From: Trichoderma breve | Lineage: Eukaryota > Ascomycota > Sordariomycetes > Hypocreales > Hypocreaceae | NCBI RefSeq assembly: GCF_028502605.1 | Contig: NC_079232.1 | Location: forward strand, 4,278,001 to 4,342,000 | DNA length: 64,000 nt | Direction of reading: 5' to 3' | Shown: positions 45,515-57,274 of the stretch, piece after piece | Layout of the letters: every line of letters begins with the position of its first letter | Position numbering within the stretch: the stretch's first letter is position 1 | Program-made: the position numbers and the translations under genes | The notes under the pieces: model-generated | The model's input: the letters and a program-made list of their open reading frames with translations, nothing else | The model's database searches: none | Told to the model about the DNA's origin: nothing

Positions 45515-47667
45515 TCAAGCCAGTCCCAGCCCAACAAGGTCCGAAGTCTCGGCTCCCATACCACTGGACGGCCCATCCACGCCTTTGCCCACCAAGCTTG
45601 TGAAGTCAAGTCCTACATCAGACAACTTCTTCGCGTGCTCCTTCGCCTGGTCCATGCACTGCGTCCAGACTTGTCCGCCGCGCTCCGTGCTCGCCAGCTG
45701 CCTGGCAAGAATCACGTTGAATGCTTCGACCTGCTCCTTTGCCCACTTGACGCACGTGCTCATCATGGGTGGAGGGAAGCAGCTTTGAAAGCATTGGACC
45801 GTGTTGTGGATGAGGGTGAAGTAAACAAAGGATAGCTGCCAGATGTACAGGTGCAAATCACCTTGAAAGAGACATTGTCTGTTCACAAAACGTTAGCTCA
45901 TATAATGCGTAACACAATGCAAGTCGAGGGAAAACGAACCTGGCTCTCTTGTGAATCGTGTCAGCTCGAGCCGCGAGATACGCCTCTCTGGCCCTGTCTT
46001 CATAGCCCAGTCTTGCCAACCAGCTAAGGTTTCGCTTCGTCTTGTTTGCCTGGTGATGCGTCGTCTCCATCCCGTGAATAATAATCGTCGCAAGCTTGGC
46101 GCATCTCTCTTCAACCTCAAAGTTAATAAAGTCTTGGGCTACCGTATTGCCCTTGAGGCCCCGTGCTAATCCCTTGAGCTTTTCCACGCGAGCTACTGCG
46201 GGCTCGAACCCCTGAAGAGCAATGTCAATATCCAGCTCGTCCATCTGGCCTTCCACCCATCGGAGATTCTGCTGCTTGCCGTCCACCTCGATGAGCATGT
46301 CTTTGATATCAGATAGCGTCTCTAGCAGCTCTGTCTTTTGGAGCAAACCAGGGTCTCTTGATGCAAAGTAGTTGATCGTCTCTCTTGCCTTGTTATTGGC
46401 CTCCATCTCGGACTGCAAACCTTTGCGTAGCTCTTCCACTGCCTTGCGCACGTTCATCATTAATGCCTTCTTCTCGCTCGCTTCTGGCTTTTCCGTGCGG
46501 TAGATGAACGTCTCTTGGCCACCACCCCGAACCATGATGGCGTCGGCCAACTTGGTACGGCCGCCAATGGAATCGCCTGTCCCAGGCATTTCGATGACCT
46601 CAATGTCAAGCAGGGGCCAACAACGGTCCGCGACGAGCTTTACCATGGGTCCACGGGTATCTGCGTTTGGTGCGTCGACCTTGCGTTTCTTTCGAGAGGC
46701 GATAAGAAGATGGTCGTTCAACAGAAATATTTGCATGGCCCTTCTGCTCTTATATGTTGCATTGTCCAATTCGATCCAAGGCCCAGCATTGAGAACCACA
46801 TGGCGCCCAATCGCGTTTGGTAGAAACTTTTGCGATCCTTCCACCGTCTTGTAAAGAGATTGCATCTGCGAGGTCCAGAGAACGCTTCGGTCTGCGACGG
46901 AGCTGCGCTTGTCACGTTTGCTCATAGTGACGGCTCCTCCGATAGATGAGTCCACCTCGTTTCTTCCAGAGGCTTGCCTAAGAGCCGTCGTGTTTGCTTT
47001 GAGTTCGGACATTAGGTTGCGGAGAGCTCTCATCTCCCCCTTGAGTTTCTCCGCCTCTTTACTAATTTTGATGAATTGCGTTCGATTTTGTAGTAGATTC
47101 TGCTGCAAGTCTGCACCGGCGCGCGTCTTTATGCCTTGCAGCGATTCTGCATATTCCTGGATCTGGTCCTCACTCGCCTCGCTCAGCACTGAAGCTACAT
47201 ATTGATCGGGGATAAGGTTCGGGTCCCGCAGCGCCTTGAGGTCGACAACGGGCGCAGCTCCTGGCCCTGCTCGGGATGGAGGGGGCGGCTGATAGTCGGT
47301 GTTGTACCGCTCGAGAGGAGGTAGACTTGGAACTGGCGGGGCGGCCGCGTCGAACTCGGGAGGCAAGTTGTTGAATCGAGAAGAAAAGCGTCGCTTGACC
47401 AAGTCGGATGTCTGCAAAGTTACTATTAGTCAAGAAACTTCCCTCTCAGTAGCATCGAGATCTCACCTTTCCACCCGCTCCTACAGGTCGGGGGCGAGGC
47501 GCTTCAGGAATAGAGAGCATCCCAGGAGCAGCAGCAGCTGTTCCTCCTGTCGAGCCATCTTGAGGGATTGGCGCAGATATCTGTCGCGGCGCACTGATGA
47601 CGGGACGAGCCTTTCGTCGCTTTCCGCTTCGAAGGGATAGGGTTATCTTGCTGCGTTCCTCAGACAT
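45515..47667 (-). CDS. EXO84: Exocyst complex component Exo84
   Basis: Three exons on the minus strand: 47667-47467, 47411-45940 and 45878-45515; 678 residues. The N-terminus is basic and Pro/Ala-rich (KITLSLRSGKRRKARPV), then a helical region (DQIQEYAESLQGIKTRAGADLQ, about 140-160) that packs into the exocyst bundle. A PH domain follows (AIGRHVVLNAGPW, MQIFLLNDHLLIASRKK, about 255-370) and then the C-terminal helical repeats (LRWVEGQMDELDIDIALQGF). Exo84 is one of eight exocyst subunits tethering secretory vesicles to the plasma membrane at hyphal tips and septa. The last junction (AG|GTTCGT to AACAG) is needed to reach QCLFQGDLHLYIWQLSFVYF. No anomalies. Confidence 0.95.
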
Positions 47668-48243
47668 GGTGCCTGCTCATTGAATGAATGACGGTGGAGA
47701 TTGATTGATTGGTTCAGCACGGGAGAAAAGAAAGACAGCCTCTTTATGACGAGTCCAAATGCATCCGCACGTATCGCTCAATTCCACAGTCGCGTCTGCT
47801 CGCACAAGTTGCTGCACAGAGCTTCCTACCGCTGCACGGTGATGTGATAGGATGGCCGTTGCGTGGCAGATGCAACTCGATACAACGAATGTATGGGGTA
47901 TCAAGTACCAAGCACTAGCGGAGTAAGAGCAAGCTCAATGGCGGTGCCGTTTACCCGATAATGTGCCGGCCGCCTCCAGCGCTCAATCGATGTTCCGAGC
48001 TACTAGCAGGTATCGCCGCTGGACTCCATATTCCTTGTGATATCTTTTTCAGAGCCAAAAAAGCTTGAAACCGGCGACGGCATCTTCCCAGCCACGGCTC
48101 AATTCACTGCTACATTACGCCAGGGCTTCTTCTGAGCAGCACCCGCAAAGGCCGAACCCCCCGGAAGCCCGTCGTCTTTTATTTTCTCACCTGCAGCTGC
48201 AGCTTAGAAACTCCCCCAGAGCTCCCCTCCATTTCGCCGAAAA
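47668..48243. promoter_or_regulatory. Divergent promoter region EXO84/TOM20
   Basis: 576 bp between two divergent start codons. GC content varies, no gene and no clear TATA element is seen. Confidence 0.5.
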
Positions 48244-49013
48244 ATGGTTAACACAAGCACCGTGGTGACGGCATCAGTCGCAACCGTTGCGACAGGCCTC
48301 GTTGGTTCGTCGCTGCTCCAATGACATGCGCGGCATGTTCCCGGTAGACGTTTGGGTTCGCTAACCTTTTGGTTTTCTTTTTTTTTCTCTGTCGCAACAG
48401 CCTATGCCATGTACTTTGACTACAAGCGAAGAAAGGACTCCGAATTCCGCCGGAACCTGAGAAGAAACGAGCGCAAGCAGGTCCGGGCCGAGAAGGAAGA
48501 AGCAGAAGCCTCCACACAGCGACTACGCGGCCTCATCAAGGCAAAGGTGGACGAAGCTAAGGAGGAGGGTTTCCCTGTGGGCGTGGAGGAGAGAGAAGCT
48601 TTCTTCAACGAACAGGTTATGACGGGCGAGATGCTGAGCCAGGATCGTATGAACGAACCCCTCCATGTCGCTATCTACGCACCATCAAAAGCACAAAGAC
48701 TGACTCTTATCTCTTCGCCAATATAGCTTCTAAGATGATCGATTCTGCGCTCGCTTTCTACAAGGGTCTCAAGGTCTACCCTGCTCCCGGCGACCTTATC
48801 AAGATCTACGACAGCACTGTTCCCAAGGTAGATTATGTCATTGCTATATGCGTTGCATCGACTGGATTTGTAGCTGACGATTTTGTTCCCCCACAGCCTA
48901 TACTAGACATCCTGGCCGACATGATTGCATACGACGGCGACATTAGCATTCGCACTCGTCCCTCATCCGCAGGCATCAACCTGGGCGACATCCCCAGCGT
49001 TGGCCTCGACTAA
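48244..49013 (+). CDS. TOM20: Mitochondrial import receptor subunit Tom20
   Basis: Four exons, 48244-48304, 48401-48646, 48727-48827 and 48897-49013; 174 residues. The N-terminal anchor reads [21 protein letters not shown] (about residues 5-25), followed by the basic [15 protein letters not shown] flank that positions it in the outer membrane. The cytosolic receptor domain has the family motifs [55 protein letters not shown]. Tom20 recognises amphipathic presequences and passes proteins to Tom22 and Tom40. The family's glutamate/arginine-rich charged linker is intact. The exon 3 and 4 junctions are set by homology and by CCCACAG and ATATAG acceptors. Confidence 0.95.
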
Positions 49014-49630
49014 ATCAACACTCTCCGAGAATCAACAAAATAGCAGAGTGTTTTCCTCTCCACTCCACTCAGCTTCTATCAAAAAATGATGATGAGAAGG
49101 GAAGAAAAAAAGACAATGCATCGACTTTCCTTCTGCAACGAAAACGAAAAGCCTTTGAACTTGGCAAAGAACTGATGACAAGGGAGAGAAAACAAAAAGA
49201 AAATAAAAACTGACAAAAATAAGTCCTTTTTGACTCGAAGCTCCGGATCCCTCCTCTTTCATTATACATCTCCATCTGTACCTAGAAAAACAAAACATGA
49301 GGGGGGAAACGCAAAAATCGCTTTGGTGTACCATAAAAATCCTGTACCTCTTTCTTTACGGGCTCTTTCTTCTCGCCCCGGGATGCAAAATATCTGGTGG
49401 GCATTTGTGTAAACAGTTGTATGCGGTGATATGATACAGCCATGGGAGGTCTTTGGGAAGGGCAGTGCGGGTAGCGTTTCCATAATCCAACATGAAATTC
49501 TAATGGCTTGAATTCTTTTGGTCTACGTGATGTTGTCGGGGCATGTCTCTTATCTACCAGTCTTTTGGATGACAATACTATGATATTATGCTTTTCATCT
49601 TATTCATACATACTGTAACATTAAGCAATC
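49014..49630. other. Convergent spacer TOM20/TYW1
   Basis: 617 bp between converging genes; adenine-rich from 49,080 to 49,220. No gene supported. Confidence 0.65.
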
Positions 49631-51997
49631 TTACTCGGGCGCCTCTCGCGCAACAATGGCCTCCATCTTGCGGCCCTTCCTGTCCACTCTCTCGTCTCGA
49701 GGATCGAATCCTCCATTCCCCCACAGCGCCCACTCAGGAGTCGGCGGGCCCATGTAGTCCTCAGGCGTCCAATCGCCATCAGCGCCCCTCTCCTCAAGAA
49801 GCTCAAAGAACTTTTGATAATCGATGTGTGTGTGCCACTTGCCATCGACGTTGAAACGGTTGCTCGCCAGCAAGACGCAGCAGCTGTGCGCATGCTCGGC
49901 TGCGATGCCGTACCCGAGGCCCTTCTCCGCAAGCCGCTTGTCCAAGGCTTTTACAAACTCGCAGACTTCCCAGTAGAACGGTACGTTGGACATGCTGAGG
50001 CCGGCGTTGGAGGATGTTGACGTGCCGCAGTACGTCACACCCTTGACCTCGACGAAACATGGCAGTCCGCGCTCAATGAGCTGGGCATAGCCTTCGACCT
50101 CGTCTTCCACGTTGAAGCCCTTGACGAGGGTGAGGCGGTAGACGGTGCGGTGGCGGAAACGCTTCTCGCGGAGGATGTCTAGGCATCGGAGGAACCGCTC
50201 CCAGAAATCGCGGTGGAGAGGCCTGTCAATCTTTTTCAACGAATCTTTGTTGGAGGCGTCAATGGACACATATAGCTGCGTGACGGCCTTGAGAGCAGCG
50301 AGTTGGTCGGGATGTTGCGCGTTACAGACTAGGAAAGACGAGATGCGCTCGTTGTGCAACATGGCGAGGAATTCGTTGATGTAGGGATAGAAAATGGGCT
50401 CTCCAACCAGAGACAGAGCGCAGTGTCGGATCCTCAGAGCCTCGGCATATCGCTCTGCTCGGACACCGGGTACACCGCGCATCATCTTGATCTTTTTGTA
50501 GTGGTTCTCCTTGACACCGTCGAAAATCATGTCAGGAGGATCAACCACCCATCGCCAGGTTGTGCCGACGGGGTTCGTTCCGTGACGCCAGCAAAAGACA
50601 CACTTATTAGAGCATGAGAGCGAAGGGGTGGTTTCCATACACTGGTGAGAGTTGATGCCGTAAAGAGAGTACTTGTAGCAGCTACCTCGTCCACGCAGAG
50701 CAGACTTGGTCCAGCGACAGATCTTCACACCAGAGTGGGAGCCTACGATGGAGTAGCCTTGTTTGGTAAGAGCGGTATAAGTCGGTGAGTCCTTTGCTAC
50801 CATTTCCTTGATGATCGGTGCCTGAGCCTTCTTCTTGTTGGTGGAAGTATATGTGGTAAAATCGACGGCTAGGGGTGCTTTCCGAGTGCCTTCATTTCCG
50901 TCTTTTGTGCGAATCATTTTGCCAAGATCTTCAACATCGTCCAATGGTCGGGAATCGTCGGATTTTCTGCCCTCGCTAGGCTCCTCATCATCGAAAACGA
51001 CTTCGCCATCATCAGCTTCGGCCTCCTCGTCATCACTTTCGACCGCATCACCACTACCGGGTACTCCTTCACCGAGGAACCCGGTTTGGGCGGCCTGAGC
51101 AATGACATCTTGGACTCCTGAGGTCCATTCCGCAAATCGTTCCGCGTGATCACTCTTCATGTCGCCCATTCCTACGGGATAGGCTCGCTTTCGACCGGTC
51201 AACTTGGACATCCATTTGTCTAGGTCCTTGGCTTGGAAGCAGAATCCTTCATCCTCATTGGGCCATCCCTCCTTGTCGCCGAAACCGAATACAGAATATC
51301 CAATCAGGGAAGACAGGGGAGCGGTATCAATTCTGAAATCATGGTGGGTTTCTTGCAAATGCTGCAAGAAGGTATCATTGATGGTGTCGATGTTGTAGCT
51401 CGGGATGAGGAAGAGGTAGAAGTATGCGGCGCCTTCAGCGGACTTGGGAGGGCTGACAAAGTAGTCCTCAAAGTCAATCTCGGTCAAATCGAGCAATTCT
51501 GGCTTTAGGAATTTGCCGTCTGTTTCCTTTGCTTTCTGGTCCACGAATGTCTCGAGCGCATTGATATAATCGCGGGCGATCTTTTCAGTCTTTGTAGTAA
51601 CAGATGAGAAGAAGACCAGCACCTTGGCAGGTCTGTCCGTAGATTCGGTCGTCGCCGTCTTTCCCTCCTGAGAAGATTTCCTTGTCAATCCTCCTTTGAT
51701 ACGTCGAGGGCCAGTAGACTTTTTCTCGGTGTCGACAACGGGTTGCGCCTTAACAATCGGCTTTTCGCTTGTCTTGGGCTGTTCCTGGTTGTAAATCTTT
51801 GGAAGTGCAGCCAGAGGCTCTCTCTTCTCCGTCGTGTGCAGGAATATGCGCAGACCAGCAAGGAGAAAGAGAGAAGCTAGGATTATCGTCGTGCGATGAA
51901 TGTGCCAGACTTCGACCAGGTCTGTTGCATTTTTTTGTCAGCACGCGATTCAACGTCTAGCCGCTCGAAAATCCACGAGAAACTCACCAGCGACCAT
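49631..51997 (-). CDS. TYW1: tRNA wybutosine-synthesising protein 1 (radical SAM)
   Basis: Two exons on the minus strand: 51997-51988 (10 nt) and 51921-49631; 766 residues. An N-terminal hydrophobic segment (TTIILASLFLLAGLRIFL, about residues 14-31) suggests membrane anchoring, probably at the ER. A flavodoxin-like domain follows (VLVFFSSVTTKTEKIARDY; SVFGFGDKEGWP), then an acidic linker, then the radical SAM domain with the CxxxCxxC cluster in SCSNKCVFCWRHG. The C-terminal wybutosine domain ends with WALWGNGGFDPRDERVDRKGRK. TYW1 condenses N1-methylguanosine at position 37 of tRNA-Phe with pyruvate to form the tricyclic 4-demethylwyosine, needed for reading-frame maintenance. The start ATG is followed after 10 nt by the only intron. 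Confidence 0.96.
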
Positions 51998-52997
51998 CGC
52001 CTCCAGCTGGAGACGAGATCCCGCATCCATCTTGACGGCAGAAGCTCTTGCGCGCAATTCAGACGTTTGCGCACAAGAATTTCATGCAGCACGTGGGCTC
52101 TTGTCTGGGGATGCCGGAGACTTCTTCAATGCTGCTAAGAAATCTGTGCCCCGCGATGCAAATTTTGGCGGGGCATCACGATAAAGTGCAGCTGCTGACT
52201 CAATGCCGAGTGCACGCTCGTGTAAATGGCACTGTCTGGTTTACTATTCGCCCACATTTTCAGCTTCTGCTTTCATAGCATTTTGCTTCTTCAACAGTCG
52301 ATTTATGTGATATATAGATCCAAGATATAATGAATTTTGCAATTGTTCTATGCATGCACTTATACTGGATGAAATGCACCACGCAGCTGTATAATTCATC
52401 ATGACAAGCTTCCTCAGTGCGGATGAAGATGCCTTCTCTATCCCAAACTCCGTTCTATGACCGATTCTTGTTGTCTGGTTACGGTGCTATTATGGGTCTC
52501 AACAACATGTGATTAATTATCATCGCACCAATATAACATATTTGCAACTGTTTCGGAATTACGGCATACAAAGTCTGCGATCCATGATGAGAGAATCTCT
52601 CAACGTAACTTTACTTGGCTAGTAAACAATCTTACACATCGCCAATAACCCGTACTAGGAAAGCCACAAATACCTCATCAGGCAAGCTTACACATGCATC
52701 TAAGAACGTGCATTGCGAAAATAATTGGTATGAAGGAGTAAGAATGTCAGAGGCTGATTACCAATGCCTTGTCCCGATTGGGTTACTTGGAACTTGTGGC
52801 TCTCACCATCTCCATCTAAGTTTCGCCCGGAGAATATGTAGAAGTCCGAAGCATACTAATACAAGAAGACTTTTGCAGGTATAAATGAAGCTCTACCTTC
52901 TAAAAAGCTGTTGTTTCACACAAGTCGTTATTCAGCCTTCATTGATTCATTGTCTCTCAGAGCGTTGGATCCCGCGTCTCTGATATCAAATATTACA
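51998..52997. other. Divergent spacer TYW1/NmrA-like gene
   Basis: 1 kb with no supported gene. From here to the right end the spacers become AT-rich. The TATA box of the NmrA-like gene is at its right end. Confidence 0.6.
52880..52886 (+). promoter_or_regulatory. TATA box of the NmrA-like gene
   Basis: TATAAAT, 112 bp upstream of the ATG at 52998. Confidence 0.5.
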
Positions 52998-53966
52998 ATG
53001 GCTTCTCAAACCCTTAATGCTATACTGGTAGTTGGTCCTACGGGCTCCATCGGCAAAGTTCTATGCCAGTCGTTGATTTCCCGAAAGTCTGAATTCAAAC
53101 GCATTGCCTTCTTCAACGATACATCTCGGCCAGAGACGGAAGAGAAACGGGCACTGTTCGACACATTCCGCAATGGCGGGATGGAGCAAGTCTCTGGGCA
53201 ATACAAAGACACAGAACCATTCGTTGGCTTTGACTGTGTCTTGATGCCATTGGGAAACCACGCCATTAAATTCCAGCCCACCATCATCGATTCGGCCATC
53301 ACGGCTGGAGTACGCCATTTCTATACAAGCGAATGGGGAGCGGACCTCAGCGTGGGATCAAACTGGACGCAGCGTTACTATAGAGACAAGGTTATCACAA
53401 GAGAGCACTTGGAGAAGCGTGGCCGCGATACGGACACTTCAGATCTGGGCTGGACCTACATACAACTGGGACGCCTCACAGAATGGAGCATTATCAAGCA
53501 TTTTGGAATCGACAATACAAACTACGTTGCCAATATTTACGGAACGCCTGAGGGACGACAGTCGTTGCTTCCGACCAAAGATGCCGTTGCGTACACGATG
53601 GAGACTCTCAAGCACCCGTTCTCAACTACCAATAACAGCCACAGACGTACATATCGCTTCCATGGCTCCTCTCCCACTTGGAATGAAATCTTCAATGACC
53701 TGGAGGCAATTACTGGTCATAAATACACAGTCACTTACCATGATGTGGAAACAGCCGTGGAAAAGGAAGCCCGAGCAAAACGACTCAACGATGTTGAACT
53801 GGAACTGGAGGCTAGCCATCAGTTGATCCAAGGAAGAGGCGGAACTCTTTTGCCGGAGCCATTTGATAATGCTCTCTTCCCTGATATTCATCCGGAGCCA
53901 GTCCATTCGGTCTTTGAAAGAGTCTTTAAAGACCCGGAAACAAGGAAATTCATTGGTGCCCCTTAA
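52998..53966 (+). CDS. NmrA-like / isoflavone-reductase-like NAD(P)-binding protein
   Basis: Single exon, 322 residues. The frame is open upstream to about 52911, but the first ATG is 52998 (ACAATGG). A Rossmann glycine motif stands at the N-terminus: VVGPTGSIGK (residues 11-20). A central HFYTSEWGADL stretch corresponds to the strand after which atypical short-chain dehydrogenases place their catalytic residues. Members either sense NADP(H), as NmrA does in nitrogen repression, or reduce aromatic/phenolic substrates like isoflavone reductases. The classic YxxxK catalytic pair is not obvious (YYRDK at 127-131 is a candidate), so reductase activity is uncertain. It is intronless and sits at the edge of the accessory right end. 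Confidence 0.9.
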   Translation: MASQTLNAILVVGPTGSIGKVLCQSLISRKSEFKRIAFFNDTSRPETEEKRALFDTFRNGGMEQVSGQYKDTEPFVGFDCVLMPLGNHAIKFQPTIIDSAITAGVRHFYTSEWGADLSVGSNWTQRYYRDKVITREHLEKRGRDTDTSDLGWTYIQLGRLTEWSIIKHFGIDNTNYVANIYGTPEGRQSLLPTKDAVAYTMETLKHPFSTTNNSHRRTYRFHGSSPTWNEIFNDLEAITGHKYTVTYHDVETAVEKEARAKRLNDVELELEASHQLIQGRGGTLLPEPFDNALFPDIHPEPVHSVFERVFKDPETRKFIGAP

Positions 53967-54927
53967 GTTTTTTGAACAGAATGTATCTTGGCTACTATGA
54001 CATGGGTACTGTGAGTAGCACTCTTGAAGAAGAGCTGAATTTAGTAGCATACAATTCACAAAAAGGCTTGTATTATTGTAGAGTCATATTTGAGAATATA
54101 AGAGGCGATACGCCAAGATGTAATTCGGTAGCAGCAGTTAGATTCCTATCTTGTGTCGTTAGCAAGAGGGGTCAAAGTCCTCCTTAGATAATTGTTCATA
54201 GATGATCAATTGTATGAACACAATGAACCAATAGAGATGTTAAAATACGCATGTAAAATCTAACAGATACGGTAGAAGATAAATGGTTGTCAAATTATTA
54301 TACTGTATCATAATAGACAGCCATATATCATGGCCGTGACAGCGAGCTCAGCTTGACGTTATGGAATTGGTATCAAGAAAGTACCCTAAGTATGGACCCA
54401 GAGCATTAACCATCATAACCAGAACTATACGCGCCATTGTCAATATCTTTGCTAGTTGTAACCACTTATCGCCACTTTTCACTTTTGTGTCAGTTTGCTC
54501 TCGAGGCCCTTTTCCAACTAGGTGCCTAGCTAAACTAAAGTCCGCGTATGCTCATAGCCAAGGCTCCTCAACTTTTCAATGTGTGGTTCTTGTTCAAGCT
54601 ATACTAATAGAAGGCTTGGGCACAAAGGTGATAACAATAGTTAATTCATATATCATTCAGGTTGTAGAGAATTCATATAAAGCTGGAGCCGTCTGAAATG
54701 CCGAGTGCATGGGTATGCCCTCGTCAGGCTAGATGACTGCATGTAAGCCCAGCCCATGTCGTCGCGGTGGTGGGTCGTGTCGATTTGAAGCATAAGAAAG
54801 GGGTAATGCATCGGGCACAAACGCTCCAACTTTCTCTGTGCACCATATCTAATATTTAATTTTAATTAGTTGTTATGTAAAGTTTGACTCAGACTTTCTA
54901 AAGCACTTTGAGGCATAACTGATCGAA
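53967..54927. other. Spacer between NmrA-like and GTPase-like genes
   Basis: 960 bp, AT-rich, without supported coding sequence; the 111-codon frame at 54361-54696 has irregular composition and no recognisable features. Confidence 0.55.
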
Positions 54928-56014
54928 ATGGCTGATGAATCTAATTCACAAGCTGGAGGGAGCGCACCGAACGAAGAAGAGAGGCAAGCTCAACATGACA
55001 CCATAATCCGCCGACTAAGAAGTGGGTGAGTATAACATGCTGGTCATATAATTAATTCATTTTACTAAACATGCTCAGTCAACTACGTGGTCGAGCCAAG
55101 GTCGTTCTTATCACAGGTTATGCTGGGGCCGGTAAAAGCAATTTGCTCAGGTTCATCTCAAGAAGTGCAGTCCAAATCGGTTATCGCACAACAGATGGTG
55201 AGATTTGATGGATTCGTTGCGATATAACCAAGCTAATGCATTTGCACTAGGACCCGTGGACGCCTTATGCCATTTCGTCACCCTCGAGAACGAACTTTTC
55301 GTCTTTATTGATACACCTAGTTTTGGTGCTGCGGGTTACAGTGTATCTCAAGTTAAGAGCGCTATTCAAGGCGCCATTGGTTTTGCTACACGCTACTTTG
55401 GCGGAGTCCACGGCATCTTATACGTTCATAACATCGAAATTGGCCCAAAATACAGCGGAGTAACGGAGAGTCTCGAGTGTTTACGACAATTGAAACGAGA
55501 AGGGAAGCTGCCAACTCTCATCTTTGTTACAACTAAATGGGATTGTGTGCCAGATGAGAAGAGGCAGTTGTATGAAGACAGAGTCGCAGATCTTGAAAAC
55601 ACAACATGGGAAGAGTTTACTGACCACGGCTATATCCAATTTGGATGCAATTATGATCACAGCAGCCCCGAAACCCGACAAGCCGCAAGAGTGGCATTGG
55701 TGCAACAACTGGTAAGGCAATGTGACAGAGTCGACAATGTGTCAAAGGAGATGTCAACCTGGGAGTGGACATGGGGAGAGATTGAGACGGGGATCGCTAT
55801 GGTGACGGCCAGAGCCACTGGTGATGCTTTTGCTGTCGCTGGTAGCACGCTCGTTGCCAGCAGCACTCTCACTGCTGCTGGTATGGGTTATGGACTGTTT
55901 CTTTCAGCTCCATTTACGTTTCCATTTGTGATTGCTAGGATGGCAATCGGCGTGCTATGGCCGGAGTCAAGAAATCGAAGGCTAGGAATTGGGATCGACA
56001 CCACAGGGATTTAG
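54928..56014 (+). CDS. P-loop GTPase-like protein with C-terminal hydrophobic region
   Basis: Three exons, 54928-55025, 55079-55197 and 55251-56014; 326 residues. G-domain motifs appear in order: Walker A GYAGAGKS (46-53), the switch-II-type DTPSFG (93-98) and a G4-like TTKWD (166-170), which replaces NKxD as in septin/AIG1-type GTPases. After about residue 245 a Gly/Ala/Ser-rich hydrophobic part (TLVASSTLTAAGMGYGLFL, FTFPFVIARMAIGVLW) could insert in or lie against a membrane. This architecture is common among uncharacterised fungal 'G domain-containing' proteins, many encoded in variable regions, some suspected in recognition or stress responses. The function is unknown. The first intron is flanked by GG|GTGAGT, the second by G|GTGAGA. 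Confidence 0.8.
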
Positions 56015-56309
56015 TTTAGATCATCCAGAGTTTGAGAGAAGGTACGGAAATAGGTAGATAATGATTCAGATGAAAGAAATGTATCATTCTAATTATAAAG
56101 TGATCTTGTTCTCGCTTAAGCATCGTAAGAGTCTTGCAAGATTTATGCCGGTATCTATTGAGTGTCTATAGATACGGATGGTGGCTTCGTTAAAGAAATG
56201 AAGTCGCCCTTGTCCGAGTCTATAATGGTTGTGTACATATGAAAGGTAAAGAGTGATGTAAGAGCATGAATAGCATACAGAGTGAGAGCCGTAAATTGGC
56301 TGTCCCCTG

Positions 56310-57274
56310 CTACTGTCCCCTGCTTTCCCTCCTGCTTTCTCTACTATTGTCCCTGCTATTTCGCCTACTGTTTCCTCCCCTATTCTCCCTGCTGTTTCCT
56401 CTCCTGTTCTCCCTACTGTTTCCCCTCCTCTTTCCCCTCCTATCCTTCCATGGCCTGTTAGCCAGCTCGCCTTGCTCTTCAGGCTGTAGCTTGTGCAACA
56501 TGAAGCCCAAAATCAGGTAATCAAAGACAACCAGAAACTCTTCAATAACAGCCATAGCAGCACGCACGCTCACTTTACCGCCAACGACGGAGAAGGTGTC
56601 ATTGTTAACGAACACCGCAAGCGCAGAGTAGATGAGGCGGACGAGGATGAAAGGCCAGGCGATGGCAACGGCAATCGGGCTGTGGCGTTCTTGAAGAGGC
56701 ACTCCACTTCTGTAGCTGGATGAAAGAAGGAAGAAATATGTGATCCCTGCGAAGCCGACAATGTAGAGGATGATGCCCGCTTTGCTTGTGCCGGAAACCG
56801 TCATGGTGCCGTTGCTGTCGGTCGACCCTCCAGTGCCACCGGCAATACTAAGGATTAAGCCAAGGGTAATGAGGAGTTGAACAAAGCGAAACTGTTTAAC
56901 ACTGAAAAGCTGAACTCCTTTGGCGTTGACGAAGTCGATACTAGATTGTTATTAGAAGCAGATTCTGGGGAGTGATCTGTTGGGGGGCGTGCATACAATC
57001 GTGAGAGTATTCCCAAGGTAGCAAGCAAGAGAGGAGAAATTCCGATAGAGTCGATGATGACAGATGCCGTAAGAAGACCGTCTGAGTGATCAGTGTGAGT
57101 GAGGAGCTGACAGATCGCGCCAGCGATCCGTACAGTACAAAGGACGACCGTATAGATCCATCCTGAGGCTCTGTGGAAGCCGTGGCGCGCGGTAACACTG
57201 ATGGCGGCGATGAGAGCTGGTATGTAGATAACAAGTTCTACGATGGAGACGTAGTCTTGTGAATGAAGCCCCAT
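56310..57274 (-). CDS. Seven-helix integral membrane protein with Arg/Ser/Asn repeat tail (DUF7702-like)
   Basis: Two exons on the minus strand: 57274-56997 and 56940-56310; 302 residues. The frame is open upstream, but the first ATG is 57274 (MGLHSQDYVSIVELVIYIPAL). About seven hydrophobic segments follow: VELVIYIPALIAAISV, WIYTVVLCTVRIAGAI, IGISPLLLATLGIL, FVQLLITLGLILSIAGG, ILYIVGFAGITYFFLL, IAWPFILVRLIYSALAVFV and FLVVFDYLILGFML. This matches a widespread family of fungal membrane proteins (DUF7702), of unknown role. The C-terminal 39 residues are five units of a basic 8-residue repeat (RRGNSREN and variants), encoded by a 24-bp minisatellite. The repeat is not usual for the family as I know it. 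Confidence 0.78.
56313..56429 (-). repeat. 24-bp coding minisatellite
   Basis: Five tandem units of 24 bp, the two outermost being the most diverged and shortest, encode RRGNSREN, RRGNSREN, RGGNSRRN, SRDNSRES and RRESRGQ at the C-terminus of the membrane protein. On the plus strand it is a pyrimidine-only-like CT-rich track (TTTCCTCCCC types). Confidence 0.8.
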
